A stretch of DNA of 64,000 bases, taken from NCBI GenBank assembly GCA_963703145.1, contig OY969793.1, positions 248,001-312,000 of the forward strand. Direction: 5' to 3'. The translations under genes were made by a program, and so were the position numbers. The notes under the pieces are model-generated. The model worked only from the letters and a program-made list of their open reading frames with translations, did no database searches and was not told where the DNA came from. This stretch comes from Bog-756 sp963703145. Lineage in GTDB: Bacteria > Actinomycetota > Acidimicrobiia > Acidimicrobiales > RAAP-2. Position 1 is the stretch's first letter. The number at the start of each line of letters is the position of its first letter. Shown in pieces: positions 1-8,761 of the stretch.

Positions 1-2
1 GA

Positions 3-581
3 CGCGAACTAGAGCATTGGTCAGATGAAGTCCGGCGTGTCCAGCGGGGACCACTTCCAGCCCTTGAGCGACTGGTGGAGGTGATCACGGAACGGCAGCC
101 CGAGCAGGGCGCCGGACTCGCACTCGTCCATGGAGATCCCAAGCCGGGGAACTTTGCATTCGAGGGATCTGAAGTCAGCGCGGTACTCGATTGGGAGATG
201 GCCACGATCGGGGATCCCATGGCCGACATCGGCTGGGCCGAGGTGGTCTGGACGATGGGCTCGTTTACCGCACTTCCCGGTGCGCTCACCACTGATCAGT
301 TCGTCGCCCTGTGGACAGAGCTCACCGGACTAGAAGTCCACGACAGGTCGTGGCACCGAGCCTTTCAGGCGTTGAAGATGGCGGTCATCCTGCTGGTCGG
401 CGGTCATCTGTTCGATGCCGGTGATTCGGAGGACCTGCGAATGATGGAGATGACCTATGCGATCGACCCGCTCACGCGTCTCGGTCTTGGTGAGTTTGGT
501 ATCGACGAGGAGATCCCCGTGGGCCCGGTGTTACCCCGTAAGGAGCGGATCAGTGAGGTCCGAGAGGCGATGAACCGGTGA
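3..581 (+). CDS. Phosphotransferase family protein (APH/ACAD10-like), 5' partial
   Basis: The reading frame is open to the left edge, so the N-terminal lobe is missing. The visible part carries the Brenner-type kinase motif HGDPKPGNF followed by the metal-binding LDWEMATIGDPMADIGW, which define the aminoglycoside-phosphotransferase/choline-kinase fold. In actinobacteria, relatives beside acyl-CoA genes (ACAD10-type) probably phosphorylate hydroxylated acyl or small organic substrates with ATP in the cytoplasm; that substrate class is inference. The stop overlaps the GTG of the next gene by 4 bases, so it is translationally coupled to the acyl-CoA synthetase and leads a catabolic operon running to about 4.3 kb. 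The family is clear; the substrate is not. Confidence 0.85.
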   Translation, partial: RELEHWSDEVRRVQRGPLPALERLVEVITERQPEQGAGLALVHGDPKPGNFAFEGSEVSAVLDWEMATIGDPMADIGWAEVVWTMGSFTALPGALTTDQFVALWTELTGLEVHDRSWHRAFQALKMAVILLVGGHLFDAGDSEDLRMMEMTYAIDPLTRLGLGEFGIDEEIPVGPVLPRKERISEVREAMNR

Positions 582-2140
582 GCGAGCTCTACCGACCGAA
601 GTTTCTTCCTGACCTGCTGATTGCGGCCCTTGACCGAAACGGTGACCGCCCCTGCCTCTACATCGATGGGGACGTATGGAGCGCCGCCCAGATGCGAGAG
701 CAAATCAGTCGATACGTACAGGCGTTTCGGTCGCAGGGAATAGTTCAGGGTCACGGCGTTGCCACGCTGTCCAAGAACCGGCCAGAGGTGCTGTGTTCGA
801 TGGGGGCGGTAATGGTCAGTGGCTGTCGAAACACACCGCTGCACCCGCTGGGCTCGCTCGAGGACCACGCCTATGTTCTCGAAGACGCCGCCATCGAGAC
901 CCTAATTTTTGATCCGGTGTTTGGAGAGCGTGCGGCTCAGCTCAAGGAGCGCATTCCGGCCCTGAAGCGTCTCCTGTCCTACGGAGAAGCTCACGTCGGA
1001 AAAGACTTAGTGGAGCTAGCGGCCACCTTCGATCCTCAGGACCTGGTGGCTCCACCGGTCGACGCCGAGGATCTCTCTGCCCTCGCTTACACCGGGGGGA
1101 CGACTGGCAAGCCAAAGGGGGTGATGAATACCTACCGGGGCAGTGCGGCAATGGCCCAGATCATGGTTTCCGAGTGGCAGTGGCCCGACGACGTGCGTCA
1201 CCTGGTTTGCACCCCCCTGAGCCACGCCGGCGCCTCACTGTTCGTCCCGCTGCTGCTTCGGGGCGGCTCCATGGTGGTAGTCCCGGGTTTCGAGGCGGGT
1301 GTGGTACTCGAGGCGATTGAGCGACACCGAATCACGACCACGATGCTGGTCCCATCGATGATCTACTCCCTGCTAGACCATCCTCACTTCGATCGGACCG
1401 ATCTGTCCAGCCTCCAGACGATCTTCTACGGGGCGTCGCCGATGTCTCCGATGCGGCTTCGCGAGGCGATCGGCAAGCTCGGACCGATCTTCTTCCAGTT
1501 CTACGGTCAGACGGAGTGTCCCCAGACGGTTTGCGTCATGCGCAAAGAAGAACACGACCCTGAAGACCTTGCCCGATTGGCCTCGTGTGGACGGCCGGTG
1601 CCGTGGGTCCGTGTTGGCCTTCTCGACGACCAGGGGCAGGAGGTCGTCACGGGCCAGCCTGGAGAGCTATGTGTACGTGGGCCCTTGGTGATGAAGGGCT
1701 ACTGGAACAAGCCGGAGGAGACGAGCCAGGCGCTCGCGGGAGAGTGGCTCCACACCGGCGACGTGGCCAGGGAGGACGAAAACGGCTTCTTCACGATTGT
1801 GGACCGAATGAAGGACATGATTGTGTCGGGGGGTTTCAACGTCTTTCCGCGTGAGATCGAGGACGTGATCTCCACCCACCCGAGCATCGCGGCCGTAGCC
1901 GTAGTCGGTGTGCCTGATGAGAAATGGGGAGAGGCAGTGACCGCCGTGGTGGTCCTTCGTGAGGGGTCATCTCTGGATGCTGACGAGCTGATCGCCTTGG
2001 TGAAGGAACGGAAGGGGTCCCACTACGCTCCGAAGGCGATCGACATTGTGGATTCGATTCCAATGAGCCCTTTAGGTAAGCCCGATAAGAAGGCTCTGCG
2101 CGCCAGCTATTGGTCTCATAGCGATCGGCTTGTTCACTGA
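578..2140 (+). CDS. Acyl-CoA synthetase (AMP-dependent synthetase/ligase)
   Basis: A 520-residue adenylate-forming enzyme that activates a carboxylic acid with ATP and CoA. The P-loop-like A3 motif YTGGTTGKPKG is at about residues 171-181, YGQTE lies near residue 310, the hinge region has HTGDVAREDENGFFTIVDR, and the C-terminal SPLGKPDKK supplies the catalytic lysine. Length is normal for the class. It starts at GTG within the stop of the phosphotransferase and ends sharing one base with the next ATG, so three genes are tightly coupled. The neighbouring SDRs suggest a CoA-thioester beta-oxidation-like route. Chain length or ring substrate cannot be read from the sequence. Confidence 0.93.
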   Translation: MSELYRPKFLPDLLIAALDRNGDRPCLYIDGDVWSAAQMREQISRYVQAFRSQGIVQGHGVATLSKNRPEVLCSMGAVMVSGCRNTPLHPLGSLEDHAYVLEDAAIETLIFDPVFGERAAQLKERIPALKRLLSYGEAHVGKDLVELAATFDPQDLVAPPVDAEDLSALAYTGGTTGKPKGVMNTYRGSAAMAQIMVSEWQWPDDVRHLVCTPLSHAGASLFVPLLLRGGSMVVVPGFEAGVVLEAIERHRITTTMLVPSMIYSLLDHPHFDRTDLSSLQTIFYGASPMSPMRLREAIGKLGPIFFQFYGQTECPQTVCVMRKEEHDPEDLARLASCGRPVPWVRVGLLDDQGQEVVTGQPGELCVRGPLVMKGYWNKPEETSQALAGEWLHTGDVAREDENGFFTIVDRMKDMIVSGGFNVFPREIEDVISTHPSIAAVAVVGVPDEKWGEAVTAVVVLREGSSLDADELIALVKERKGSHYAPKAIDIVDSIPMSPLGKPDKKALRASYWSHSDRLVH

Positions 2141-2910
2141 TGGAGCTAGCCGGGTCCTCAGCTCTCGTCACCGGGGGCGCTGGAGGCTTAGGTGCGGCCA
2201 CGGTGCAGCATCTCGTGAATCTAGGCATGTCTGTTGCGATCTTCGATCGCAACCTCGAAGGCGCAACGGCCCTGGCTGCAGAGATCGGGGAAGCTGCCTC
2301 GGCCGTCGGTGGTGACATCAATGACGACGATGACGTAACCAGCGCTATCGACGTCGCTCGGTCGATGGGAACCTTGGCATTGCTCGTAAACATCGCTGGA
2401 GGCGGCGTGCGGAGTCAGCGAACTGTATCGAGAGACGGCACTCCTCACGACAAGGAGGCCTTCATCTACACGATGTCGATCAACGCGCTCGGCACGTTCA
2501 ATGTCAGTCGTTTGGCAGCGGCTGCGATGGCTTCCAATGCACCGGATGCCGATGGGCAACGCGGCGTGATTGTGAATACATCATCGCTGGCGGGGTTAGA
2601 GGGCCAGGCCGGACAACTGGCCTACGCTGCCGCCAAGGCTGCGATCGCCGGTATGACACTGCCAATGGCGCGCGACCTTGCGCCCCTCGGCATCCGTGTT
2701 TGCGCGATTGCACCGGGCACGATGCTGACACCCGTCTTTGAGAGCGCACCGGAAGAGCTGAAGAAGCGTCTCGTCGACGACATCGTATTTCCCAAGCGAA
2801 TGGGCCGGCCCGAAGAATTTTCTCTGGCCGTCGAGATGATTGCCCGGAATTCTTATTTGAACGGTGAGGTCATCCGCCTCGATGCAGCATTGCGGTTCCC
2901 ACCGAAGTAA
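2140..2910 (+). CDS. SDR family NAD(P)-dependent oxidoreductase (3-hydroxyacyl-CoA dehydrogenase-like)
   Basis: A 256-residue classical short-chain dehydrogenase. It has the cofactor motif TGGAGGLG (residues 11-18), an NIAGGG segment after beta-4, the catalytic serine in NTSSLAG (about 148) and the YAAAK pair (Tyr162, Lys166). The PGTMLTPVF segment after the catalytic loop resembles type-10 17-beta-hydroxysteroid/3-hydroxyacyl-CoA dehydrogenases, so oxidation of a hydroxyacyl-CoA intermediate is a reasonable inference. Its ATG overlaps the stop of the acyl-CoA synthetase, which argues for the same pathway. Confidence 0.92.
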   Translation: MELAGSSALVTGGAGGLGAATVQHLVNLGMSVAIFDRNLEGATALAAEIGEAASAVGGDINDDDDVTSAIDVARSMGTLALLVNIAGGGVRSQRTVSRDGTPHDKEAFIYTMSINALGTFNVSRLAAAAMASNAPDADGQRGVIVNTSSLAGLEGQAGQLAYAAAKAAIAGMTLPMARDLAPLGIRVCAIAPGTMLTPVFESAPEELKKRLVDDIVFPKRMGRPEEFSLAVEMIARNSYLNGEVIRLDAALRFPPK

Positions 2911-2948
2911 CCCGATTCTTTCGCCTTATGGACACAGGAGACTTAGCA

Positions 2949-3779
2949 ATGACTACCCGATCTCTTGATGCGCGCTCAGTGATTGTGACGGGTGGCGGGA
3001 CTGGCATCGGTGCTGCCTGTGCCAAGAGGGCAGCCGCGGAAGGGGCGCTGGTGACGATCTGTGGACGCACCGAGGACAAACTTCAGGTGGTGGCCGACGC
3101 CATTGCTGCTTCGGGCGGCAAGGTAGCGACCGTCGTGGCCGACGTCACGGACGAAGCCGATGTGACGCGAGTGGTGGAGTCGGCGGTCGAGTTCGGAGGT
3201 GGATTGCACGGAGTGGTGGCTAACGCCGGAGGAGGAGGTGGGTTAGCGCCCTACCACCTCCAAGAGGTGAGCGAGTTCATCCGAGTCCTCCAGCTGAACG
3301 TGGTCGGAACCATGCTCTGCATCAAGCATACGGTGCCCCACCTGGCCAAGAATGGGGGTTCCTTTGTTGCCATGTCTTCGATCGCAGGACATGTGACTCA
3401 TCCCTATTTCGGCGCCTATCCCGTCGCCAAAGCAGGCATCGAGTCGATGGTCAAGAATGCTGCCGACGAGTACGGCAGCGTCAAGATTCGATTCAACGCC
3501 ATTCAGCCTGGCTTTACCGCCACCGAGGTGATGGAAGGGATCGAGCGGGGTGGTCCGGTGTGGAACAGCTACGTGGAGAACACACCTCTCGGAGATGTCG
3601 GTCGGCCTGAGGATGTTGCCGACGCAGCGCATTTCCTTCTCTCCAATGAGTCACGGTGGATCACCGGCCAGACCCTCGCCGTCGATGGAGGCCACTGTCT
3701 GCGTGCAGGACCGGACTTTTCGGCCTATGTGAAGATGGCCTACAGCACCGCCGAACTAGATCCGCGAAACGCACGGTAG
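2949..3779 (+). CDS. SDR family oxidoreductase
   Basis: A classical SDR with TGGGTGIG near residues 14-21, VANAGG after beta-4, catalytic serine in MSSIAG and the YPVAK active-site pair. The C-terminal WITGQTLAVDGGH is the usual SDR closing strand. The ATG at 2949 is preferred over the in-frame ATG at 2928 because CAGGAG sits just upstream of it and the extra seven residues have no counterpart in the fold. It follows the previous SDR by about 40 bases and belongs to the same operon. Substrate unknown; a hydroxyacyl-CoA or hydroxysteroid is possible from context. Confidence 0.92.
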   Translation: MTTRSLDARSVIVTGGGTGIGAACAKRAAAEGALVTICGRTEDKLQVVADAIAASGGKVATVVADVTDEADVTRVVESAVEFGGGLHGVVANAGGGGGLAPYHLQEVSEFIRVLQLNVVGTMLCIKHTVPHLAKNGGSFVAMSSIAGHVTHPYFGAYPVAKAGIESMVKNAADEYGSVKIRFNAIQPGFTATEVMEGIERGGPVWNSYVENTPLGDVGRPEDVADAAHFLLSNESRWITGQTLAVDGGHCLRAGPDFSAYVKMAYSTAELDPRNAR

Positions 3780-3832
3780 TTGGTGTCAGACGCGTGGAAG
3801 TCAGGGTGGGATCCCCAAACGAATGAGGTGAG

Positions 3833-4348
3833 ATGACGGATCACGAGAACTTGCTGAGCGGGGTCCGGGTACTGCAGGCATTCCAGGTGATTGATGGGCG
3901 CATCGAAGAAGGCGCTCCCTTAGCTCCACTCAGTTCCCTGCGTGAGCGACTGGCGGGCGAGCTCTTCGGCGACGCCGAGCGAGTGGCCGCGACACTCGCT
4001 TCTGACTTCGTACTGGTGACGCATACCGGGGGTCCGCCGACGACACTCGCCGGTCGCGACATGGTGGCCGGGATCGGTAGGCAGGGTGAGGCTGGCGCCA
4101 TGCTGTGGACCGAGCTAGATGATCTCGTGGTCGAACCGCATGTGGTTGGAGGAAGTGGCTCGCTCCACACCTTCCGCCCCGATCCCGCCTCCGTGACCAG
4201 TTTCCCGTTCGCCTTCTTCATCCACTTTATGGGTGGACTGATGACTTCCGAGGTGGCATTCATGGAGGTTTCTACTGCCGTCACAACGCCCGTCGCCGCG
4301 GGTGCCAGGCCCTCACTCGAAGGATTTGAATCCTTGGTTGGGCGCTAG
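3833..4348 (+). CDS. NTF2-like (SnoaL-type) small protein
   Basis: A 171-residue protein. The segment from about residue 40 (a helix ending in FGDAERVAATLASDFVLVTH, then GGPPTTLAGRDMVAGIGRQ) has the layout of NTF2/SnoaL-like domains, which form a cone-shaped pocket used by isomerases, cyclases and dehydratases. A TGAGGTGAG tract precedes the ATG. It is the last gene of the left operon, 53 bases after the SDR, and converges on the thioesterase gene. Assignment rests on pattern only. It could be an isomerase or lyase of the same catabolic route, or a ligand-binding protein. Confidence 0.65.
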   Translation: MTDHENLLSGVRVLQAFQVIDGRIEEGAPLAPLSSLRERLAGELFGDAERVAATLASDFVLVTHTGGPPTTLAGRDMVAGIGRQGEAGAMLWTELDDLVVEPHVVGGSGSLHTFRPDPASVTSFPFAFFIHFMGGLMTSEVAFMEVSTAVTTPVAAGARPSLEGFESLVGR

Positions 4349-4405
4349 AGAAGATCGTCGCTGGTGGACAGTTCTCTCCTCCCGCTCGTTTTGGAAAAGG
4401 ATCAT

Positions 4406-5719
4406 TCACATCGCAGTTGAGTAGCCCCGGCCCAACTGCTCGGGTGTCCGCCTGAACGGTCGGACGATGGCCTGGACCGTCTTCGAGGCGACGAGACGTC
4501 CGTCTGCGGTGAACACCCGTATCTGAGACTGGGTAGATCCCCGTCCCGCCCAGATCGATCGAGTCTCGGTAAGAAGCCAGTCGGTGACATCAAAATCGCC
4601 GTGAAAGGCGATCGTTGCGCTGACTGGCCCCATGGAGACTGTTCGGTGGGCCTGGTCCTCGGAGACGCCCCCGTGGGCACGCAGGGCTGCACCGATTGAG
4701 TAGTGAGTCGTGGGCTGGGCGAGCAGCGCCTGATGGAGTGCCTCTGAGTCCGGAGCCGTCGCAAATCTGGTCCAGAGATAGAGCTCGGGGGGACCTGACT
4801 CTCCGTCCACCAACGAGTAGGCGCCTCCCACGACGCGAATCTCTCGGCCGAGCACTCCGAAGTCGTACCGGGGACACTCGGCTGGTGGTGGTACATCGGG
4901 CATCGGCTCGTCGTGGCGGATGAAGTCTTCAGCACCGGCATCAGTCATGATCAGGCCAGCCGCCCGCAGCGTGCCGGCCTGTTCGACGCGGATGTCGAAC
5001 ACGGACAGTGTAGATCCGCGGTGTTGAGTTCCGACCGACATCCGAATGGGCTCGTCAAACGACGCGGCTTTGATGAAGTTCATATGCACGGAAGTCACAC
5101 GCTGATCCGGTGCGCTTTTCGCTGCTGCCACGATGGCTGCCCCGAGTAGTTGGCCACCCTCCACCACGACACGTCTCTGATCGTGCCACTCCATGGCGAA
5201 ATAAGTGCCGACGGGGGGATTTGGATACGGCGGGGCATCGAAGGTCCACTCGCCGACCCGGGTCACATCCATTAAATCGGTTAGATCGTCAGCCGTGCCC
5301 CAGATGGGGAACTGTACGGTCGCTTCGTCCTCGTCTCCCAGGGGAATCGACGCGGACACCTCGACCCGATCGGTATAGAACGCGACATAATCAGCCAGTT
5401 CCGCCACCTCGCTCATGGGATTTGGGTAGCACCACATCGCACTGTTGAGTCGCTCTCCTCCGACGGAGAGGTCGTAATGGATTGCTTCGCCCTTGAACCC
5501 GCAGATCGTGCGATGGTCCGACTGTACGAGCGCAGGACCGCTGACGTCGGCAAGAGGAAAGTAGAGCTGGTCCAAATGTTCCGATTCGCGAACGAGCAAG
5601 CACCTGGCACTCTCTGCCACGACTACCTCGCCGACGCAGGCTCGGCCTATGCCCCGAACGGGCAGAACCTCGATCGCGTATCCGGGGTACTTCGCCCAGG
5701 CGCTGGCGATTCCGGTCAT
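4406..5719 (-). CDS. DUF427 - acyl-CoA thioesterase (TesB-like) fusion protein
   Basis: 437 residues in two parts. Residues ~25-120 match the DUF427 (beta-tent) pattern, with RCLLVRESEHLDQLYFP and CGFKGEAIHYDLSV. Residues ~160-430 look like the double-hotdog acyl-CoA thioesterase II fold, with GGQLLGAAIVAAAK, SVHMNFIKAASFDEPIRMSV and the C-terminal TRSIWAGRGSTQSQIRVFTADGR region. Such enzymes hydrolyse acyl-CoA to free acid and CoA, here plausibly releasing or recycling CoA in the catabolic route. The role of DUF427 is unknown. The gene converges on the left operon and its promoter faces the secreted hydrolase at 5996 across a region with an operator-like palindrome (5783-5799). Confidence 0.85.
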   Translation of the reverse strand: MTGIASAWAKYPGYAIEVLPVRGIGRACVGEVVVAESARCLLVRESEHLDQLYFPLADVSGPALVQSDHRTICGFKGEAIHYDLSVGGERLNSAMWCYPNPMSEVAELADYVAFYTDRVEVSASIPLGDEDEATVQFPIWGTADDLTDLMDVTRVGEWTFDAPPYPNPPVGTYFAMEWHDQRRVVVEGGQLLGAAIVAAAKSAPDQRVTSVHMNFIKAASFDEPIRMSVGTQHRGSTLSVFDIRVEQAGTLRAAGLIMTDAGAEDFIRHDEPMPDVPPPAECPRYDFGVLGREIRVVGGAYSLVDGESGPPELYLWTRFATAPDSEALHQALLAQPTTHYSIGAALRAHGGVSEDQAHRTVSMGPVSATIAFHGDFDVTDWLLTETRSIWAGRGSTQSQIRVFTADGRLVASKTVQAIVRPFRRTPEQLGRGYSTAM

Positions 5720-5782
5720 TGTTCACACTTTCATGTTGCAGTTGGTCGACCAGCCAGACCCTGCCGGCTGCCGGTAACTATA

Positions 5783-5799
5783 GTTGACGTCAATATCGA
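5783..5799. promoter_or_regulatory. Operator-like palindrome, copy 1
   Basis: The 17-bp sequence GTTGACGTCAATATCGA lies between the divergent DUF427-thioesterase and secreted hydrolase genes. TTGACGTCAA inside it is a perfect 10-bp palindrome, and the 16-mer from TTGAC to TATCGA is also an imperfect dyad. The identical 17-mer occurs at 10980-10996, again in a divergent promoter. This fits a TetR-family or similar dimeric repressor site; the regulator is inferred. Confidence 0.6.
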
Positions 5800-5995
5800 A
5801 ATTCAGTAGGTTCCCCGTCGGGGAAGGGGGTCATGAGGCCCCGTGAAACACGCTCAAGGTGGGGGACTGGCAGATGCCGCGATCGGATCGTTCCAAAGCT
5901 TTCATTGAGCCCCGACCGGGGGTGATCGTAATCGCCTGGTCTCCTAGAACCCTCGTTCATTCGGGCCGGTCTCTACAAGACGTCAGCCTCTCTCA

Positions 5996-7834
5996 ATGAG
6001 AGTTCGCCGAGTCGCCACCCTAATGACATTCGGGATGATCGGGGCGCTAATGGCCACCGCCGCTCCAGCTGCAGCAACCGCGCCCGCAACGACTTCGTCA
6101 TGGCCCGGCGGTCATTGGCAGCCCGACCCGGTCAGCTTTGGAATGAGCGTCGTGCACAGCGTGCCTTTGAAGATGAGTGACGGAGTCACACTCATTGCCA
6201 ACGTCGGCTATCCAGCAAATCTTTCGACGGGCGCCAGAGCAACTGGTGCGTTTCCTGTCCTTTTGACCCAAGACCCCTATCCCGATGAAGACCAGCCGAA
6301 CAGCTTCTACGTGACTCGCGGCGACATCAACGCAGTGGTCGAAGTGCGTGGCACTATTGATACTTACGGGCCAGGAGGCACTGAGGTGGTATCGCCATTT
6401 TTCGGCCCACGTCAGACCAAGGACAGCGTGGCGCTCGTTCACTGGGCGCACAATCTATCCGGATCCAACGGAAAAGTCGGGCTTGATGGTTGCTCATTCC
6501 TGGGTATCGACCAGATCTTCACGGCGGCGGCGGTAGGCCCACACTCTCCGGTGAAGGAAATCCTCCCTGCCTGTGCCTCCAACGACTACAACAACTACTT
6601 CGCTGGTGGAATTCCTAGCCAGATCGCCGGGCTATTCAACAGTCCGCTGGCTCAGACCCTCGACGGAACAAAGAACGAAGCTGCGAACAATCGCCAGAAC
6701 AATGCCGTCGAACGGCAGTTTGTCTCGGGCGGCCCACTTGCCTACAACCGCTCCTTCTGGCAGGAGCGGACGACCTTCAATGTCGCCCCAGCCATTGTCC
6801 ACAACGGAATTCCCGCCCTCTTGTGGAGTGGATGGTATCCGACCGACGGTCCAGGATCGTTGTTGGAGTACTCGATCTTTCAAAACACGTACGCCCACCG
6901 ACCGGCCTACGGTCCGATGGCTCCAGGGCAGAAGGTAACGGGCCGCTATGAAATCGTTGTCGGTCCTTGGATGCACGCACAGGGCCTCGATGAGTCGATG
7001 CAGCTCGAGTGGTATGACACCTGGTTGAAGGACGAAGCCACGGGCATGACCGACACAACGACCCCGATGCACCTCTACGTCCTCCAACGTGGTCAATGGG
7101 TCAATGGAGCCGACTATCCGATGACCGACGACTACACGGCTTACCATCTGGCTGGGTCGGGAACCCTGTCCACAGGCAACGCGAGCTCGGGGTCGGCGAC
7201 CCTTCACTGGGCACAACCGACAACCTCTCAAGGGTCGCTTACTTTTGAGTCGCAGCCGTTTGCCGACGAGCAGTTTGTCGGGGGTCCGATTGCCGCCACC
7301 GTCTATGCGCGATCGAATAATCGCAATCTCGAGCTCATCGGTACTCTCTTTGATGTCGCACCATCTGGTCAGAGTACGCAGATCGCCACCGGCACCATCC
7401 TTGCAAGTCTGCGTTCGGTGACCCAGAGTCGATCGTGGTTCGACAAGAACGACCTCATGGTCCGGCCCTACCACCCCTACTTCGTCGACAGCTATGCACC
7501 CCGCAACACTGTGCAGCGCTACGACATCGGGCTGACGCCGACCCTGTATGCAGTCCTCCCTGGACACCACCTTCGTTTCACTCTTACCACCCAAGCATCG
7601 GCAGATTCCTGCGCGAGCCTGTTGTCCGCCTTGACCACGCCACTGCCCTGCATCCTCAGCGCTCCTCAACGGAAGACTCTTCCGGGTGGGGTCTACCAGG
7701 TCGTGTGGAGCACCAATAAACCATCCTCGATCAATGTTCCGCTCCTCCCGGCGGAAGTGCTCCAGACCACCTACTCGGCTGTCACACCAACAAGTAACGG
7801 TGAGGTTGAACCTCTGGCCTGGAGTGGGAAGTAA
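5996..7834 (+). CDS. Secreted CocE/NonD family hydrolase (X-Pro dipeptidyl-peptidase-like)
   Basis: 612 residues. Residues 1-27 form a signal peptide: a charged MRVRR start, a hydrophobic core and APAAA before the likely cleavage site. The mature part is an alpha/beta hydrolase of the CocE/NonD type, with VPLKMSDGVTLIANVGYP opening the fold and the nucleophile serine in LDGCSFLG (the family usually has GxSYxG). A jelly-roll C-terminal half follows (from about residue 400, FADEQFVGGPIAATVYARS). The family hydrolyses esters, amides or X-Pro peptides. Being exported, it probably liberates a substrate outside the cell. Its promoter shares the operator-like site at 5783. Confidence 0.85.
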   Translation: MRVRRVATLMTFGMIGALMATAAPAAATAPATTSSWPGGHWQPDPVSFGMSVVHSVPLKMSDGVTLIANVGYPANLSTGARATGAFPVLLTQDPYPDEDQPNSFYVTRGDINAVVEVRGTIDTYGPGGTEVVSPFFGPRQTKDSVALVHWAHNLSGSNGKVGLDGCSFLGIDQIFTAAAVGPHSPVKEILPACASNDYNNYFAGGIPSQIAGLFNSPLAQTLDGTKNEAANNRQNNAVERQFVSGGPLAYNRSFWQERTTFNVAPAIVHNGIPALLWSGWYPTDGPGSLLEYSIFQNTYAHRPAYGPMAPGQKVTGRYEIVVGPWMHAQGLDESMQLEWYDTWLKDEATGMTDTTTPMHLYVLQRGQWVNGADYPMTDDYTAYHLAGSGTLSTGNASSGSATLHWAQPTTSQGSLTFESQPFADEQFVGGPIAATVYARSNNRNLELIGTLFDVAPSGQSTQIATGTILASLRSVTQSRSWFDKNDLMVRPYHPYFVDSYAPRNTVQRYDIGLTPTLYAVLPGHHLRFTLTTQASADSCASLLSALTTPLPCILSAPQRKTLPGGVYQVVWSTNKPSSINVPLLPAEVLQTTYSAVTPTSNGEVEPLAWSGK

Positions 7835-7882
7835 GAGAAGTAGTGGCCATGTTGCAGATCGAGGGTTATCGAATGGAGACTC

Positions 7883-8743
7883 ATGCAATTGGCTAGTGAT
7901 CTGAGGTTCCCTGAAGGGCCCGTCGCGATGGCCGATGGGTCGATCCTGGTTGTGGAGATCGAAGGAGGTTCTCTTGCCCGGGTATCTCCCGATGGAGGCG
8001 TGACTCGGATCGATTGCGGTGGAGGGCCGAATGGGGGAGCGGTCGGCCCTGACGGTTGCATCTACGTCAGCAATGATGGCGGCTTGCTCTTCAGGACTGT
8101 TGACGGCATCTGTGAGCCGTACGACATTTCGCCGGAGAACAGAGGAGGGTCAATCCAGCGTGTGGATCTAGTGGCCGGCTCCGTGGAGACGATCTACACC
8201 CACTGTGGCGATACATCCATTGCTGGTGGGAACGACATCGTGTTCGATGTGGACGGTGGCTTCTATTTCAACGACACGGCCGCCGATACGGTCTACTACG
8301 CCCTGCCGGATGGGTCGTCGATCCGCAAGGCGGGGCATGCCGAGATGCCCAACGGTCTCGGCATCTCCCCCGATCAACGGCGTCTGTACTGCTCCGAGAC
8401 GTTTACCGGCCGTATCATCTACTGGGGCATCGAGAGGCCGGGTATGCTCTCCGACCTATCAACGGTGCTGTATTCGACGCAGGCGCATCACTGGGACGGT
8501 CTGGCCATCGACAGCGAAGGGCATGTTTGTGCAGCAGACCTTCAAGCGTCTGGGATCACGGCCATCTCGGATCAGGGCGATGTTGTGCACAAAATGACCC
8601 TTCCCGATCACGATCCCTACGTCACTAACGTGTGTTTCGGCGGGCCGGACATGTGCACAGCGTTCATTACATCGTCAGGTCGCGGAAGCCTCTGGGCCAC
8701 CGAATGGATCTGTCCGGGACTTCGACTCAATTTCAATGCGTGA
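7883..8743 (+). CDS. SMP-30/gluconolactonase/LRE family protein
   Basis: A 286-residue beta-propeller of the SMP-30/gluconolactonase family. LRFPEGPVAMADGSILVVE carries the metal-binding glutamate (EGP). NGGAVGPDGCIYVSN, a later GNDIVFDVDGGFYFND and MPNGLGISPDQRRLY hold the Asn and Asp ligands that coordinate the divalent cation. The family hydrolyses lactones. It begins 48 bases after the secreted hydrolase and is followed 18 bases later by an SDR, suggesting one operon. The physiological lactone is not predictable. Confidence 0.9.
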   Translation: MQLASDLRFPEGPVAMADGSILVVEIEGGSLARVSPDGGVTRIDCGGGPNGGAVGPDGCIYVSNDGGLLFRTVDGICEPYDISPENRGGSIQRVDLVAGSVETIYTHCGDTSIAGGNDIVFDVDGGFYFNDTAADTVYYALPDGSSIRKAGHAEMPNGLGISPDQRRLYCSETFTGRIIYWGIERPGMLSDLSTVLYSTQAHHWDGLAIDSEGHVCAADLQASGITAISDQGDVVHKMTLPDHDPYVTNVCFGGPDMCTAFITSSGRGSLWATEWICPGLRLNFNA

Positions 8744-8761
8744 TCGGGTAAGGGAGTTGCC

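Noticed and set aside
6632..7888. 418-codon frame on the minus strand inside the secreted hydrolase gene
   Set aside because: Antisense shadow without family motifs; the plus-strand gene has a signal peptide and hydrolase motifs.
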